A DNA stretch of 64,000 nucleotides from NCBI RefSeq assembly GCF_024345395.1, contig NZ_JAGQBA010000007.1:1-64000 (forward strand), given 5' to 3'. The position numbers and the translations under genes are program-made. Under the pieces are notes generated by a model. The model had not been told where the DNA came from, searched no databases, and saw only the letters and a program-made list of their open reading frames with translations. The stretch comes from Cyanobium sp. Tous-M-B4. Lineage in GTDB: Bacteria; Cyanobacteriota; Cyanobacteriia; PCC-6307; Cyanobiaceae. This document shows positions 26,215 through 34,591 of this stretch, in pieces (position 1 is the first letter of the stretch; each line of letters opens with the position of its first letter).

Positions 26215-26817
26215 ATGGCGAGCTCCTTGGAGCGATTGGTGCGGATGTTGAGCGGTGGCTTCAGCAACCAGGAGCAGGCTTTTGAGAATCCGCCCCTCTA
26301 CGCCCACATCCTGGTCAAATTCCGCCCCCTCCCCCAGCTGGCACCGGGCTCCCTACTGCTGGAGCAGAGCTACGCAATCAACCCAGCAGCTCCTTACCGA
26401 ATTCGGGTATTGAGGGCGGAAGCGCTGAACGGCCAGCTGACGATCGTCAACCAGGCGCTGGCAGAAGATCAACGCTTCTGGGGAGCGGTAGAGGACAGCG
26501 AACTCCGTGGCCGCATTCAAACCAGTGACCTAATGCCCCTCGATGGCTGTGCCTACGTGGTACGCGAAGAGAGCGAAGGATTCGTGGGGGAAGTGGAGCC
26601 TGGATGTCGCTGTCTGGTGGAGCGCAAGGGAAGCACCTCCTACCTAGTGAGCCGGTTGGAACTAGACCCAGCTGGCATGCGCACGATCGATAGGGGCCAC
26701 GATCCGATCACCCACGAACATCTTTGGGGATCACTGGCGGGTCCCTTTGAATTTGCCCGCACCGACGACTACAGCGACGAAATACCAGCCCATTGGTTTG
26801 AGCAGTGGCGTGATTGA
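26215..26817 (+). CDS. cpcT: Phycobiliprotein lyase, CpcT/CpeT family
   Basis: T-type bilin lyase; CpcT attaches phycocyanobilin to Cys153 of beta-phycocyanin. The N-terminal LSGGFSNQEQAFENPPLYAHI and the following VKFRPLP.LAPGSLLLEQSY are the family signature, and EPGCRCLVERKGSTSYLVS lies in the second half. About 200 residues is normal. Assignment as cpcT rather than cpeT rests on closeness to cpcBA and on a second T-type gene (35143) sitting in the cpe block. Confidence 0.85.
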   Translation: MASSLERLVRMLSGGFSNQEQAFENPPLYAHILVKFRPLPQLAPGSLLLEQSYAINPAAPYRIRVLRAEALNGQLTIVNQALAEDQRFWGAVEDSELRGRIQTSDLMPLDGCAYVVREESEGFVGEVEPGCRCLVERKGSTSYLVSRLELDPAGMRTIDRGHDPITHEHLWGSLAGPFEFARTDDYSDEIPAHWFEQWRD

Positions 26818-26833
26818 GTGCCGGGATTGAGTC

Positions 26834-27247
26834 TCAGGCGCTGAGCTCATCGAGGAAGGGTTGCTCCTCTTCATCAAGGAAGGGCTGCTCGACCAAGCTG
26901 TCATCCAGAAAGCTCTCCTGCTGAGCCTCCTGGGCATGGGCCAGCTGGGAGGCAACAACTGGACGCAGGTGACGGCCTACCCCTTGATTCTCGATACCTT
27001 TAAGCAGGCCCTCAAGGCGCGCCAACCGGTCTTCGGTGTCATCAAGTAGTAGCTCCGTCTCGTCAGCGAGCAAGCCCTGGCTATCGGCATGGCCCTCAAG
27101 CAGAGGCTCGAGCCTCAACTCCTGGGCGGCAAGCCGCTCCTCCAGTTCAAGCAGCCGGAAGGTGATCGCTTCAGCCACTTCCGAGAGGGTCTGCAGCTGG
27201 TCAGCCAGCCGCTGGGTGCAGTCTGCAACCTTTAGCTCAACAGCCAT
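26834..27247 (-). CDS. Hypothetical coiled-coil acidic protein
   Basis: About 137 residues from the ATG at 27247 (MAVELKVADCTQRLADQLQTL), or two codons earlier. The first two thirds form a long helix with heptad leucines (LLELEERLAAQELRLEPLLEG), and the end is acidic with repeated QPFLDE. No known family recognised. It converges on cpcT and is divergent from cpcBA, whose promoter region lies behind its start. Confidence 0.65.
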   Translation of the reverse strand: MAVELKVADCTQRLADQLQTLSEVAEAITFRLLELEERLAAQELRLEPLLEGHADSQGLLADETELLLDDTEDRLARLEGLLKGIENQGVGRHLRPVVASQLAHAQEAQQESFLDDSLVEQPFLDEEEQPFLDELSA

Positions 27248-27253
27248 AACCAT

Positions 27254-27674
27254 TGCCCATGGAATGGGCGGATGGTATCGGCGCAGCCCGTAAGCGCCAG
27301 GGGTTGGCGCCCCAGGGCCTGCAGCACAGCGTTTGTAACGATTGCAAAAGCCTTGTAATCCGATCGAAACAGGCCCATGTGGATACCGCGGCCAAGTTTT
27401 TTGAAAACCACCACACCCAACGCTTTGTTGAGCTAAAAATGAGGTAACTGCTGTGGTCACCTGCACCGAGCAAGCTCACCAGTCCCTAGGGCAGTGACCG
27501 TTTGTTAAGGGAGCAGTAGGCAGGCAGGCATCTTGAAGAGAATGGGCGAACCAAGTTGACAACAGCCAGGTTGCTGCACCCTGCCCACAAGGGGCACTGC
27601 GCAGCCCTGGGCCCTGACCAGCCTGGAACCCCTATCCACCCTTCCGACTCTTCGTCGCGACTAGGAGCCTCCCA
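27254..27674. other. Intergenic region upstream of cpcBA
   Basis: About 420 bp without a gene. It should contain the cpcBA promoter; a Shine-Dalgarno-like AGGAG lies 9 bases before the cpcB ATG. I could not point to a reliable promoter or NtcA-type site. Confidence 0.6.
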
Positions 27675-28193
27675 ATGTTCGACGCCTTCACCAAGGTTGT
27701 AGCCCAGGCTGATGCCCGTGGCGAATTCATCAACGCCGGTCAAATCGACGCGCTTGCGGCGATGGTTTCCGAGAGCAACAAGCGTATGGATGCTGTGAAC
27801 CGCATCACCTCCAACGCATCCAAGATCGTCACCAATGCGGCCCGCGATCTTTTTGAAGCTCAGCCGGCGCTGACAGCTCCTGGTGGGAACGCCTACACGA
27901 GCCGCCGCATGGCTGCGTGCCTACGCGACATGGACATCATCCTCCGTTACATCACCTACGCGATTTTCAACGGCGATGCATCCGTGCTGGAAGACCGCTG
28001 CCTCAACGGCTTGCGGGAGACCTACCTGGCGCTCGGCGTTCCTGGCGCTTCGGTTTCTGAAGGCGTTCGCAAGATGAAGGACGCAGCCATTGCAATTGCC
28101 AACGACCGCAACGGCATCACCCAGGGAGACTGCTCAGCTTTGATCAGCGAAATCGGCACCTACTTCGACCGCGCTGCAGCAGCCGTCGGCTGA
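27675..28193 (+). CDS. cpcB: Phycocyanin beta subunit
   Basis: Beta chain of the rod-core-proximal phycobiliprotein, 172 residues. The bilin-binding Cys82 is in [17 protein letters not shown] and Cys153 in [17 protein letters not shown]; the conserved Asn72 site is in APGGNAY. Chromophores are attached by S/U-type (Cys82) and T-type (Cys153) lyases, both encoded nearby. First gene of cpcBA, 42 bp before cpcA. Confidence 0.97.
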   Translation: MFDAFTKVVAQADARGEFINAGQIDALAAMVSESNKRMDAVNRITSNASKIVTNAARDLFEAQPALTAPGGNAYTSRRMAACLRDMDIILRYITYAIFNGDASVLEDRCLNGLRETYLALGVPGASVSEGVRKMKDAAIAIANDRNGITQGDCSALISEIGTYFDRAAAAVG

Positions 28194-28235
28194 TCAGCTC
28201 ACTAAAAATTCAAACCAACTTATTTCCTCCTTCCC

Positions 28236-28724
28236 ATGAAGACTCCCCTTACCGAAGCCGTCGCAGCAGCTGATTCCCAGGGACGGTTCCTCTCAAACAC
28301 TGAGCTCAACTCAGCTTTTGGTCGCTTTGACCGCGCCAAAAATGCTCTTGCAGCTGCTAAGGGACTAACAGCCAACGCAGACAACTTGGTGAACGGCGCT
28401 GCCCAGGCCGTTTACAACAAGTTCCCCTACACCACCCAGATGCAGGGTGCGAACTATGCCGCTGATGCCCGTGGCAAGGCGAAGTGCTCCCGTGACATCG
28501 GTTACTACCTCCGCATGGTCACCTACTGCCTCGTGGCTGGTGGCACCGGCCCCATGGATGAGTACCTGATTGCCGGGATTGATGAAATCAATCGCGCTTT
28601 TGAGCTCTCCCCCTCTTGGTATGTGGAAGCTCTTAACTATATCAAAGCCAACCATGGCCTTGCCGGCGAAGCAGCAACAGAGGCAAACAATTACCTCGAT
28701 TACGCAATCAACGCACTTGTTTGA
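28236..28724 (+). CDS. cpcA: Phycocyanin alpha subunit
   Basis: Alpha chain of phycocyanin, 162 residues, [20 protein letters not shown] at the N-terminus. The single bilin-binding Cys84 lies in [20 protein letters not shown], followed by [16 protein letters not shown]. The bilin is expected to be attached by the CpcE-CpcF lyase encoded at 48.3-49.7 kb. A strong terminator follows 27 bp after the stop. Confidence 0.97.
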   Translation: MKTPLTEAVAAADSQGRFLSNTELNSAFGRFDRAKNALAAAKGLTANADNLVNGAAQAVYNKFPYTTQMQGANYAADARGKAKCSRDIGYYLRMVTYCLVAGGTGPMDEYLIAGIDEINRAFELSPSWYVEALNYIKANHGLAGEAATEANNYLDYAINALV

Positions 28725-28750
28725 TCAAGCCGCCTTTTAGAACGTAATCA

Positions 28751-28783
28751 ATAGCCTCCCCGTCGAAGGGAGGCTATTTTTAT
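28751..28783 (+). terminator. Terminator of cpcBA
   Basis: A perfect 10-bp stem ATAGCCTCCC/GGGAGGCTAT with a 7-nt loop is followed by TTTTTATT. It separates the highly expressed cpcBA transcript from the genes downstream. Confidence 0.92.
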
Positions 28784-28801
28784 TGAACAAAAGATAAAGG
28801 G

Positions 28802-29329
28802 ATGGGCGAAGCTAAGCATAAAGACAGCAGTCGTGAAGAATTAGTCGCCCACAGCAATTCGGCAAAAGTCATTCAGCCGGGGAAACCGTCCTCTTGCCTA
28901 AAGAAAACCGTCATGCCGCCCAAAGAAGTTTTAAGCATAAAAGACTTAATAAAACAAGCCGGAGAGGAACAGGAGATTCAGTACGGAACAAACGAGGCAC
29001 GCTTGCGCATAGACCTCAGAATTGAAGACATTGGGCTTTGGAAATCCCATCACAACAAAAATCCTGACAACAACAATATTCTGCTTGCCTGCGAGAGCAA
29101 TAGCGGCGAACTATCAGAAACCACTCTGACCTGGGTAGTCGGAGCAGCAATACGTTCTGCATTGGTAGAAGGAACGGCCCAAGCAAAGGATCTGCTCAAA
29201 GAGCTCGGAGTGTCAGAAGAACTGGTGGATCTGGCATCTGAACACTGTCCAGGTCTAGGCGGGAACGCAATATGGGCTTTCCATTTGGAGCGACATGGCT
29301 GGCTTACCGCAACTCCTGTGGAATCGTGA
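28802..29329 (+). CDS. Hypothetical protein in AT-rich block
   Basis: A 175-residue soluble protein starting MGEAKHKDSSREELVAHSNS, mostly polar, with Cys residues but no motif I know. Codons are richer in A/T at third positions than in flanking operons, like the genes that follow. Its stop overlaps a possible GTG start of the next gene, a phycobiliprotein-like protein, so the two may be coupled. Function unknown. Confidence 0.6.
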   Translation: MGEAKHKDSSREELVAHSNSAKVIQPGKPSSCLKKTVMPPKEVLSIKDLIKQAGEEQEIQYGTNEARLRIDLRIEDIGLWKSHHNKNPDNNNILLACESNSGELSETTLTWVVGAAIRSALVEGTAQAKDLLKELGVSEELVDLASEHCPGLGGNAIWAFHLERHGWLTATPVES

Positions 29330-29355
29330 ACCTAACTAGAGAAGCAGATCAAAAG

Positions 29356-29913
29356 ATGGAGATCAGCCAACTGGCCAAGGCTACAAAAGTATGCGGCATA
29401 AGCAGTCGAGAGAGTCTCCCCGATGCAGTAAGAGCGGTGGTAGCTAAAGCCGATACTTCAAAACGGTTCCTAAACACAGAAGAACTAGGAGAGATTTGCA
29501 AATATTGCAAAACCTCAGAACATGCCGTTGAGCTACTGATAGCTGAGTCAAACCAGGTGGTTGATAAAGCAAGACAACAACTACTAGCCCAACAACCACA
29601 GCTCATCCTGCCTGGCGGGAAATTACACCCAGAACCAAGGGCAGAAGCCTGCTGGCGAGATTGCCAACAGTTTCTACGGGTGATCATTTACGGGGTCGCG
29701 TGCGATTGCACAGAAGTAACAGATGCGACAGGCATGACAGCATTGCGTCAGTTATACAAGGAGATGGAAGTACCTATCCCTGCGATGATGTATGTCCTAG
29801 CCCAGATGCGAACACTAACCACACAAGTCCTAAAAACTTCTGGCCATCTTCGCGAGGCAACCTGCCTCGACAAGGCTTTTGATAATCTGATCAAGGCCTT
29901 GCAACCAACCTAG
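29356..29913 (+). CDS. Divergent allophycocyanin-like phycobiliprotein
   Basis: Globin-fold phycobiliprotein homologue of 185 residues. From about residue 20 it follows the family layout: a helix with AVVAKADTSKRFL, PGGK before the bilin pocket, and AEACWRDCQQFLRVIIYGVA, where Cys99 and the Arg-Asp pair correspond to Cys82-84, Arg and Asp of known subunits. The C-terminal half (TALRQLYKEMEVPIPAMMYVLAQM) fits allophycocyanin alpha-type chains. About 20 extra residues precede the normal start. It lies between cpcBA and cpeC and resembles the AplA class (allophycocyanin-like) more than a rod subunit. A GTG at 29326 is an alternative start. Confidence 0.7.
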   Translation: MEISQLAKATKVCGISSRESLPDAVRAVVAKADTSKRFLNTEELGEICKYCKTSEHAVELLIAESNQVVDKARQQLLAQQPQLILPGGKLHPEPRAEACWRDCQQFLRVIIYGVACDCTEVTDATGMTALRQLYKEMEVPIPAMMYVLAQMRTLTTQVLKTSGHLREATCLDKAFDNLIKALQPT

Positions 29914-30019
29914 CCCGGAGAACAGGAAGCCAAATAAACCCGGCAACCAATTACCATTGCAAGCGAAACCACAGAACACTAACCCATCTGATTACTAGCG
30001 AAGTGAATCCCGTCTAAAC

Positions 30020-30751
30020 ATGAATCAAAAGCATCACGCATCTTTGTTGCCGGAAGATCCAAGCCAATGGAGTGCTCCTGAAAAGTGCGAACCTACTGCG
30101 GCGCAGCATCAACCCGTAGACGCGCGCGGTGCAAGCTGGAACAACCGTGTTCTACAACCACTGGACCTGCGCCAGGCAAACCTTTGTCGCATGGATATAA
30201 GGGGAACAGACCTAAGCAACTGTCTACTAGAAGGATGCAATCTAACACTTGCTCGTTATGACAAAAAGACTCGTGTACCCGCTGGTTTTGATCTTGAAAA
30301 ATCAGGAGCAGTAGGCCCTGGTGCAGCACTTAATGGGGCTTTTCTAAATGGTACAGATCTCAGGGGTATGGATCTTCGGAACACCAACTTCATGGGTGCC
30401 TACCTAAGCGGATGTGACTTAAGTGGTTCAGTATTAGACGGAACACGTTTTGTCGGAGCAGACCTAAGGTTTGCGAAATTGCAAGGCTGTCGCTGCATCG
30501 CAACACGCTTTACCGGCAGTCAGTTGCAGCAGGCAGACTTTAGGGCTGCTGATTTAGCAGAGGCACTCCTGGATGGGGCTGAAAGTATTCAAGGCGCTGA
30601 CTTCAGTCAGGTAACAGGCATGGACAAGATACAGCTCGCAAACCTCCTAACTCGCTCTCACATCGAACTGGATTGTTGGAATCCACTCACCCGGCAAGCC
30701 ACCAGGGAAACCCTTGAATCGTTGCTTGAATCGGCAACAAGAACGGCATAG
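30020..30751 (+). CDS. Pentapeptide repeat protein
   Basis: A 243-residue protein with pentapeptide (A/N)(D/L)LXX repeats in two blocks, about residues 45-80 (LDLRQANLCRMDIRGTDLSN) and 105-185 (for example GTDLRGMDLRNTNFMGAYLS), which would form a right-handed beta-helix. N- and C-terminal segments are polar. No signal peptide. Its place between a phycobiliprotein-like gene and the cpe linkers suggests a role in phycobilisome assembly or regulation, but nothing in the sequence proves it. Confidence 0.8.
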   Translation: MNQKHHASLLPEDPSQWSAPEKCEPTAAQHQPVDARGASWNNRVLQPLDLRQANLCRMDIRGTDLSNCLLEGCNLTLARYDKKTRVPAGFDLEKSGAVGPGAALNGAFLNGTDLRGMDLRNTNFMGAYLSGCDLSGSVLDGTRFVGADLRFAKLQGCRCIATRFTGSQLQQADFRAADLAEALLDGAESIQGADFSQVTGMDKIQLANLLTRSHIELDCWNPLTRQATRETLESLLESATRTA

Positions 30752-30867
30752 CGCGCTGGCACTGCCAGACAAAGCGAAGCGATTGAAACAAAAGATTGAG
30801 GTTTATAAAGCTAAGGTCGAAGGTTATGGGATGCCAGGGATAATTGCAAGGTATCGCCAAGAAAGTC

Positions 30868-31752
30868 ATGCCGTTTGGTCCAGCATCCATCCTGGGTGTG
30901 GAGAGCTTCTCCCAAGAGTGCGAAGCACCACGTGAGCTAGTGCCAGGAGACGACGACCAAGCGAAGGAGTCAGTAATCCGGGCTGTCTACAGACAGGTGC
31001 TTGGGAATGCCTACGTCATGGAGAGCGAACGACAAGTTGTTGCAGAATCGCAGTTCAAGCTAGGCGAGATCAGCGTTAGAGAACTGGTACGACGTATCGC
31101 CAAAAGCGATTTGTATAGCACCCGCTTCTTTGACTCATGCGCGCGCTACCGCTATATCGAACTAGCATTTCGCCACCTACTCGGACGTGCTCCAGCAGAT
31201 TTTGAGGAAATGCGAGGTCATGCCGAAAGACTAGATACAAGTGGGTATGAAGCAGACATCGACAGCTTCTTAGATTCTGACGAGTATCAGAACACCTTTG
31301 GTGAGTGGACAGTCCCATATCAACGTGGTTGGAAAACAGAATCCTGTGCAACGCTTCAAGAATTCACCTGGTCATTCCAGTTGCTGCGTGGAAACAGCAG
31401 CAGCAGCCTTAAAGGCAACTTGGCTGGAATCAGGAGCCGCCTTGGCGGTGCTGCTTATCAGAACCGACCCCTCCCTGTGGTAGCTCCCTCATCACAAGAT
31501 ACCCAAGGCTGGAGCTTCCGCCCAGCTGCCAACCTGACAGATCCTGTTACACGGATAGGTGTACTTGCAGGTGAAGCAGGCAAAGTCTATCGAGTTGAAG
31601 TAACAGCCTATAGGGCCAATAACGTGCGGCCCACATCACGCTACAGGAAGGCAAACAGGGTATTATTCGTCCCTTTCAACAAGCTATCTGAGCAGTATCA
31701 ACTTATTCACCGCGAGGGAGGCAAGATCGCAAGCATCACACCACTGAGTTGA
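30868..31752 (+). CDS. cpeC: Phycoerythrin-associated rod linker CpeC
   Basis: Rod linker of about 294 residues: MPFGPASILGVESF at the N-terminus, a Pfam00427 linker domain (VIRAVYRQVLGNAYVMESER to FGEWTVPYQRG) and a C-terminal CpcD-type domain ending IHREGGKIASITPL. The first residues and the SSSSLKGNLAG stretch are CpeC-like. The ATG at 30868 is preferred over 30844 because linkers of this class begin MPFGPAS. First gene of a cpeC-[linker]-[linker]-cpeS-cpeT-cpeR series, matching the cpeCDESTR operon of other cyanobacteria. Confidence 0.85.
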   Translation: MPFGPASILGVESFSQECEAPRELVPGDDDQAKESVIRAVYRQVLGNAYVMESERQVVAESQFKLGEISVRELVRRIAKSDLYSTRFFDSCARYRYIELAFRHLLGRAPADFEEMRGHAERLDTSGYEADIDSFLDSDEYQNTFGEWTVPYQRGWKTESCATLQEFTWSFQLLRGNSSSSLKGNLAGIRSRLGGAAYQNRPLPVVAPSSQDTQGWSFRPAANLTDPVTRIGVLAGEAGKVYRVEVTAYRANNVRPTSRYRKANRVLFVPFNKLSEQYQLIHREGGKIASITPLS

Positions 31753-31885
31753 CCCATTACTCCCACCAGCCCTACTTAACCAGTAAGCTGCCAAGTCTGC
31801 GAGGATAAGACAAATTAGATGCCTCTAAAACGTCTAGCACCGTATAATCCCCACAACAAAGCAAGTCCATCAACTCCATCTTCCC

Positions 31886-33502
31886 ATGACAGCAAATCAA
31901 AGCAATTCACTTGACTTCGGAGCCACTCAGCTTCTTGAAGCCCCAGCGAGTTTTTCTCGCAAAAGAACAGATGACGTAGAAACTGCAACAAGCGAAGATC
32001 AATTTCGCAACCAGCAGCTACTGAATACACCTTCAGCATTCACCGCAAACGACAATGCTGCTTTTCACATCGCAGTAAGAGCTGCATACCGGCAGGTATT
32101 CGGCAATGTTCAGCCGATGGAAAGCGAGCGCCTGCTGAGTGCCGAATCAAGACTACGCAATGGGGACATAAACGTACGAGAATTCGTACGGAGATTGGCC
32201 CAATCCAGTTTTTATCGCTCACGCTTCTTTGATGCCGTATCTCCGCATCGAGCAGTTGAGCTTAACTTCAAGCATTTGCTGGGCCGCCCCCCCCAGAATC
32301 AAGCAGAGGTTGCTAGCCATGTGGCATTAATTGCCACAAGGGGCTTCACAGGCGAGATCAATAGCTATCTTGATTCCGATGAGTATCTAAAGTCCTTCGG
32401 CGAGGAAACAGTTCCGTACCCAACAAGCTGGAACTCTCCAGTGGGCCAGCCTCAAGCAGCATTCAACAGGATCGCAGCACTTGAGCAGAATTTTGCTGGC
32501 AGCGACACAGCAGTAGGGACCAAAAGTCAGCTGTTAGGAAATCTAGTTAGCGGCTACAGGCTCTCGATAAAGGTGCCTGCACAGGTGTACCGATCCAGTT
32601 CCCTTGGACAGATGGGCAGAACTGCGTCTGGTTCGGCCAGCATGCTAGAGCCTGTCAAGCGGAACAATGCAGACGGAGGCGACTCAACACCAATGCGTGG
32701 TGATCTGTACGTTGGCTTTGGACTTGGTCAGCGCCAGCAGGAAGTGTTCGAGCGCTGCAGCGGCGATTCAGCTGATCAGATTACTGCGCTGATCCGCTCG
32801 GTATACCGCCAAGTGCTGGGCAATCCCCATGTGATGGACAGCGAGCGCAACTTAACCGCAGAGAGCCAATTTGCTGAGGGAAGACTTAGCACCCGCGAAT
32901 TTATAAGAGCGGTTGGACTCTCGGCCGACTATCGCCGGCGCTTCTTCGAAACAAATGCTCCCTACCGTTTTGTGGAGCTAAATTTCAAGCATATTCTAGG
33001 CCGTGCACCCGCATCTCAAGCTGAGATGAGTGAGCATCTCCAAAGGCTAGCCATTCATGGCTATGAGGCGGAAATCAACAGCTACGTTGATAGCGAAGAG
33101 TATCAGAATACCTTCGGTGAGAATACTGTTCCCTATCTACGTGTGGCGACAGAAAATGGTCGCGAACAGGTTTCCTTTAATCGCCACATAGCGCTAGTTC
33201 AAGGCTATGCAGCTAGTGACACCATTCAATGCGCTTCAAGCCTGCTGAATTCAGTGGCTACAAGATCTGCACCTGCAAACTGGACAAATACAACGGTAAG
33301 GATTAACAGGCTTGGTGCATCCTCTGGATCAGCTGATCCCACATCCAAGCAGTTCCGTATTGTCGTCAATGCCCAGCCTGCAGGCGGCCGCCAACGCAAC
33401 CCGAACGCAAGCTACGTAGTAAGCGGCAATGACATTACCAGCCAACTGGGATACATCCATAGACGCGGTGGTCGGATCATTTCTGTGACCGAAATCACCT
33501 AG
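31886..33502 (+). CDS. Two-domain phycobilisome rod linker (CpeD-like second half)
   Basis: A 538-residue linker with two Pfam00427 domains (from about VRAAYRQVFGNVQPMESER at residue 68 and from LIRSVYRQVLGNPHVMDSER at residue 300) and one C-terminal CpcD domain ending IHRRGGRIISVTEI. The second half resembles single-domain CpeD (GNPHVM.SER, KQFRIVVNAQ). The first half lacks its own CpcD domain, so the protein looks like a fusion able to join two hexamers. It takes the cpeD place in the operon; marine Synechococcus naming may call such proteins CpeE. Confidence 0.85.
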   Translation: MTANQSNSLDFGATQLLEAPASFSRKRTDDVETATSEDQFRNQQLLNTPSAFTANDNAAFHIAVRAAYRQVFGNVQPMESERLLSAESRLRNGDINVREFVRRLAQSSFYRSRFFDAVSPHRAVELNFKHLLGRPPQNQAEVASHVALIATRGFTGEINSYLDSDEYLKSFGEETVPYPTSWNSPVGQPQAAFNRIAALEQNFAGSDTAVGTKSQLLGNLVSGYRLSIKVPAQVYRSSSLGQMGRTASGSASMLEPVKRNNADGGDSTPMRGDLYVGFGLGQRQQEVFERCSGDSADQITALIRSVYRQVLGNPHVMDSERNLTAESQFAEGRLSTREFIRAVGLSADYRRRFFETNAPYRFVELNFKHILGRAPASQAEMSEHLQRLAIHGYEAEINSYVDSEEYQNTFGENTVPYLRVATENGREQVSFNRHIALVQGYAASDTIQCASSLLNSVATRSAPANWTNTTVRINRLGASSGSADPTSKQFRIVVNAQPAGGRQRNPNASYVVSGNDITSQLGYIHRRGGRIISVTEIT

Positions 33503-33573
33503 AAGACTCTGGCTCCATTTTCGGAACAATAGCTAACTTCTTCACTCCCTCTCCCCTGCCAACTTAATAAACC

Positions 33574-34314
33574 ATGGAAATCAAAACTCTTGACCGGCCT
33601 GATTCGGATTTACGCCAATCAGAAGCCCAGGCACAGCTGAAAGCCGCCTACCGCCAGGTATTTGGCAATGCACACCTCTTTGACGAAGAGCTCTCAGTCT
33701 CTGCAGAGAGTCTATTCATCAACGGCGACCTCACAGTGCAGGGGCTAGTCAATGCCCTAGCCCTGTCGGACAGCTATCGGCGTCTCTTTTTTGACGCAAA
33801 CGGGCCCTATCGATTTGTTGAACTCAACTTCAAACATCTCCTAGGCCGCGCCCCAAGAAATCAGGCTGAACTAAGCAAGCATGTTCAGCTCCTGGCCACA
33901 GAAGGATACGAAGCAGAAATCAACAGCTATATATACGGAGCCGAGTATCTAGAGGTCTTTGGCTTTGATACAGTGCCTTTCGATAGAGGAGCGACCAGCC
34001 AGCAAGGTGAATCCAATCTTACATATAACAGAACACGTGCATTGACATCGGGCTTTGCAAGTTTTGATGGTGACGAGCAATCACAATTATTAGTCAGCCT
34101 AGCGACCAGTTCACCCCCTGGGCGTAGTCAAAAAACACCCGGGCCAGGCGATCGCAACAACCAGCGCTACGCTATTCGCTGGACAAGCGCTAATCCTGTT
34201 GGCCTAAATCGACGGGTAACGCAAACGACAACCGTTCCCTTCAGCTCGCTATCATCAGCCATCCAATCAATTCATCGACGCGGAGGCCGCATCGCATCAG
34301 TAAAAGAATCCTAA
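33574..34314 (+). CDS. Phycobilisome rod linker (CpeE position)
   Basis: A 246-residue linker: one Pfam00427 domain (LKAAYRQVFGNAHLFDEELS to FGFDTVPFDRG) and a C-terminal CpcD domain (TTTVPFSSLSSAIQSIHRRGGRIASV). The linker domain is closest to the first domain of the preceding protein, suggesting duplication. It occupies the cpeE place in the C-D-E-S-T-R order. Precise rod position unknown. Confidence 0.8.
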   Translation: MEIKTLDRPDSDLRQSEAQAQLKAAYRQVFGNAHLFDEELSVSAESLFINGDLTVQGLVNALALSDSYRRLFFDANGPYRFVELNFKHLLGRAPRNQAELSKHVQLLATEGYEAEINSYIYGAEYLEVFGFDTVPFDRGATSQQGESNLTYNRTRALTSGFASFDGDEQSQLLVSLATSSPPGRSQKTPGPGDRNNQRYAIRWTSANPVGLNRRVTQTTTVPFSSLSSAIQSIHRRGGRIASVKES

Positions 34315-34417
34315 ATCAAACGAAACTGGAGGCGGTTCAAGGTCTTTAATAGTATATTAAGGCAACTCTTGAGCCACCTCCCAAAAGCATCAACAGCAAG
34401 CACCTTGGCTGCAATCC

Positions 34418-34582
34418 ATGGATTTACAGGACAAAGACTATCTCAAAGTAGAGTGCACTCAAATTAATCAGAGTAGTGAAGAAGCACAGCCTGCGATCAA
34501 CATGATGATCGATACATGGGTACACATGGTTCAGGCAGGTCGTCTGCCAATTACCAAGACCACTCACAGAACCATGGCCTGA
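34418..34582 (+). CDS. 54-residue protein between linkers and cpeS
   Basis: A short frame, MDLQDKDYLKVECTQINQSS continuing to TTHRTMA, beginning with an ATG and ending 9 bp before cpeS. It is acidic at the N-terminus with a short helix (QPAINMMIDTWVHMVQAG). The spacing to cpeS and the coding-like composition make it plausible; no family recognised and no clear ribosome binding site. Confidence 0.5.
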   Translation: MDLQDKDYLKVECTQINQSSEEAQPAINMMIDTWVHMVQAGRLPITKTTHRTMA

Positions 34583-34591
34583 GCAGCGTAG

